A stretch of DNA of 64,000 bases from Pseudoxanthomonas kaohsiungensis (GTDB lineage: Bacteria > Pseudomonadota > Gammaproteobacteria > Xanthomonadales > Xanthomonadaceae), in contig NZ_PDWO01000001.1 in NCBI RefSeq assembly GCF_010211765.1, positions 186,001 through 250,000 on the forward strand, written 5' to 3'. Below the pieces are notes generated by a model. The model was not told the DNA's origin and made no database searches. It worked only from the letters and a program-made list of their open reading frames with translations. The position numbers and the translations under genes are program-made. Positions within the stretch are counted from its first letter, which is position 1, and the number at the start of each line of letters is the position of its first letter. Positions 63,000 to 64,000 of the stretch are shown here, one piece after another.

Positions 63000-64000
63000 G
63001 GGGTGTCTCCTTGCGTCGCCCGTGTCGGTGCCGCCACGAAAGGCGCTCCGGTCAGGCGTTGGATTTCGATAAGGGCGCGCTGGGCTTCAAACGCGGCGTC
63101 GAGTTGTTGTTTGCGCGCGGCGGTGCGTTCGGACTGCAACTGCGCCCATTCCAGGTAGCTGATGGCCCCGGCGCGGTAGGCGCGCTCGGCCGCCGCTTCG
63201 GCCCTGGCGAGCTTGGGCATCACGTCGGTGCGCAGCCGATCCAGCTCCACCTGCGCCGTGAGGTAGCGCCCGTGCGCTTCGGCCAGTGTCGAATACAGCG
63301 ACAGCCCCTTGGACTCGCGTTCGATCTCCAGCGCGGTGAGTTCGGCCTCGGCCACGCGGATCTCCGGCTGCGCGCGGCGACTCGCGCCCAGCGGCATCGA
63401 CACACTGCCCACGAGGGCCAAGTCGTCTGTTGACTGCAACCTGCGGATGCCGACTTCCCAATCCAGATCCGCCTTGGCATCGGCACGCGCGAGTTGCAGG
63501 CGCGCCTCACGGATACGGCGCTCACCGACGAACTGCGCAAGCTCGGGCGTCTGTTCCAGCAAGCTCGCCAGGGTGGCAAACGCAGGCACCTCGGGCAGGA
63601 CCGTCGGGTCGCCAGCCACCGCGTCGAAGGTGGGTGATCGCTCGCCCCACAGGGCGGCCAGGTGCTGCCGCGCCGCCGCATGGCGTTGCTCGGCACGGGC
63701 ACGATCCAACTCCGCTCGGGCCAGGGCCGCCTGCGCGGTCAGCACGACCGACTCGGGCGAAGCGCCGGCCTGCAGCCGTTGCCGCGCTCCGGCGACGGTA
63801 CGTTGCCGCTGGGCAATGTCGAGCTCGGCGATCTCGCGCTGGCGTTGCGCGGCGACCATCGCCAAGTAGCGACGCGCGACTTCCGCCAGCAGGTCGAGGC
63901 GCCGGGCCTCGCGCTCGACCGCCAGGGCATCGATGCGACTTTGCGCCAGCGTGCGACGCGCATCGAGCTTGCCGCCACGCTCCAGCACCGACGCCAGGGT
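62996..64000 (-). CDS. czcC: outer-membrane factor CzcC (copy 2), 5' end beyond the window
   Basis: The frame is open to the window end; about 335 residues of the C-terminal part are visible. OEP-domain features: LERGGKLDARRTLAQSRIDA, LLAEVARRYLAMVAAQRQRE, SVSMPLGASRRAQPEIRVAE, AYRAGAISYLEWAQLQSERT and AQRALIEIQRLTGAPFV. The signal peptide and first ~80-90 residues lie outside. First known gene of the second czcCBA operon. Confidence 0.88.

Overview
The window is GC-rich, almost fully coding DNA that looks like an accessory heavy-metal-resistance island from a gammaproteobacterium of the Xanthomonadaceae/Lysobacteraceae (Stenotrophomonas, Luteimonas, Pseudoxanthomonas or Xanthomonas type). 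The best lineage clues are a copL-copA-copB copper locus headed by a CopL-type Cys/His-rich leader protein, which is typical of xanthomonads, and the GDCCVxC small protein. This is inference from gene content; there is no rRNA, tRNA or housekeeping gene to anchor taxonomy. No CRISPR array was seen. Mobile DNA is abundant: a Tn3-family transposase with its tyrosine recombinase, an IS3-family element, a second IS3 remnant, and small mobile-element-type ORFs at the left edge.

Layout. 1-900: tail of an unknown gene and two small hypothetical genes. 895-2634: an EptA/MCR-like lipid A phosphoethanolamine transferase. 2811-12446 (minus): a Zn/Cd/Co module reading czcI-like, czcC, czcB, czcA, a CDF transporter, a P1B-4 ATPase and a small secreted protein. 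12543-14044: a HXXEE membrane protein and a CoiA-like nuclease. 14300-20106: Tn3-family recombinase and transposase plus two unrecognised genes. 20107-22334: mostly gene debris, including a frameshifted CDF transporter. 22401-30389 (plus): copper module copL, copA (multicopper oxidase), copB, cytochrome c, NTF2-like, DUF411, a four-helix Cys-rich protein, copC, copD and DUF305. 30701-34277: a Cu+ ATPase, cueR and copZ, with CueR-type promoters, followed by a decayed ATPase C-terminus. 34520-41041: cusCBA. 41156-54435 (plus): a long tightly packed operon led by a ZntR-like MerR regulator. It carries a beta-CASP ribonuclease-like protein, an AMP-phosphorylase-type enzyme, a PRPP-synthase-like enzyme, a phosphoketolase-like enzyme, an ABC1 kinase, a CPH-type (P1B-3) ATPase and an acetate kinase. 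54471-57089: merR diverging from merT-merP-GDCCVxC and a predicted circularly permuted ATP-grasp enzyme, with no merA. 57132-58798: IS3 debris and an IS that replaced most of czcD. 58841-64000 (minus): a second czcCBA operon, cut by the window end.

How the parts work together. Metal ions are exported from the cytoplasm by P-type ATPases of three classes (P1B-1, P1B-3, P1B-4) and CDF carriers, and out of the periplasm by three HME-RND tripartite pumps (two Czc-type, one Cus-type). The periplasm is further protected by a multicopper oxidase, CopB/CopC/CopD and several His/Met/Cys-rich binding proteins. MerR-family regulators with elongated-spacer promoters control at least four promoters. The most unusual parts are the 41-54 kb operon, which reads like an RNA/nucleotide-to-acetyl-phosphate-to-ATP route wired to a metal-responsive regulator, and the reductase-less mer locus that carries a predicted ATP-grasp ligase.
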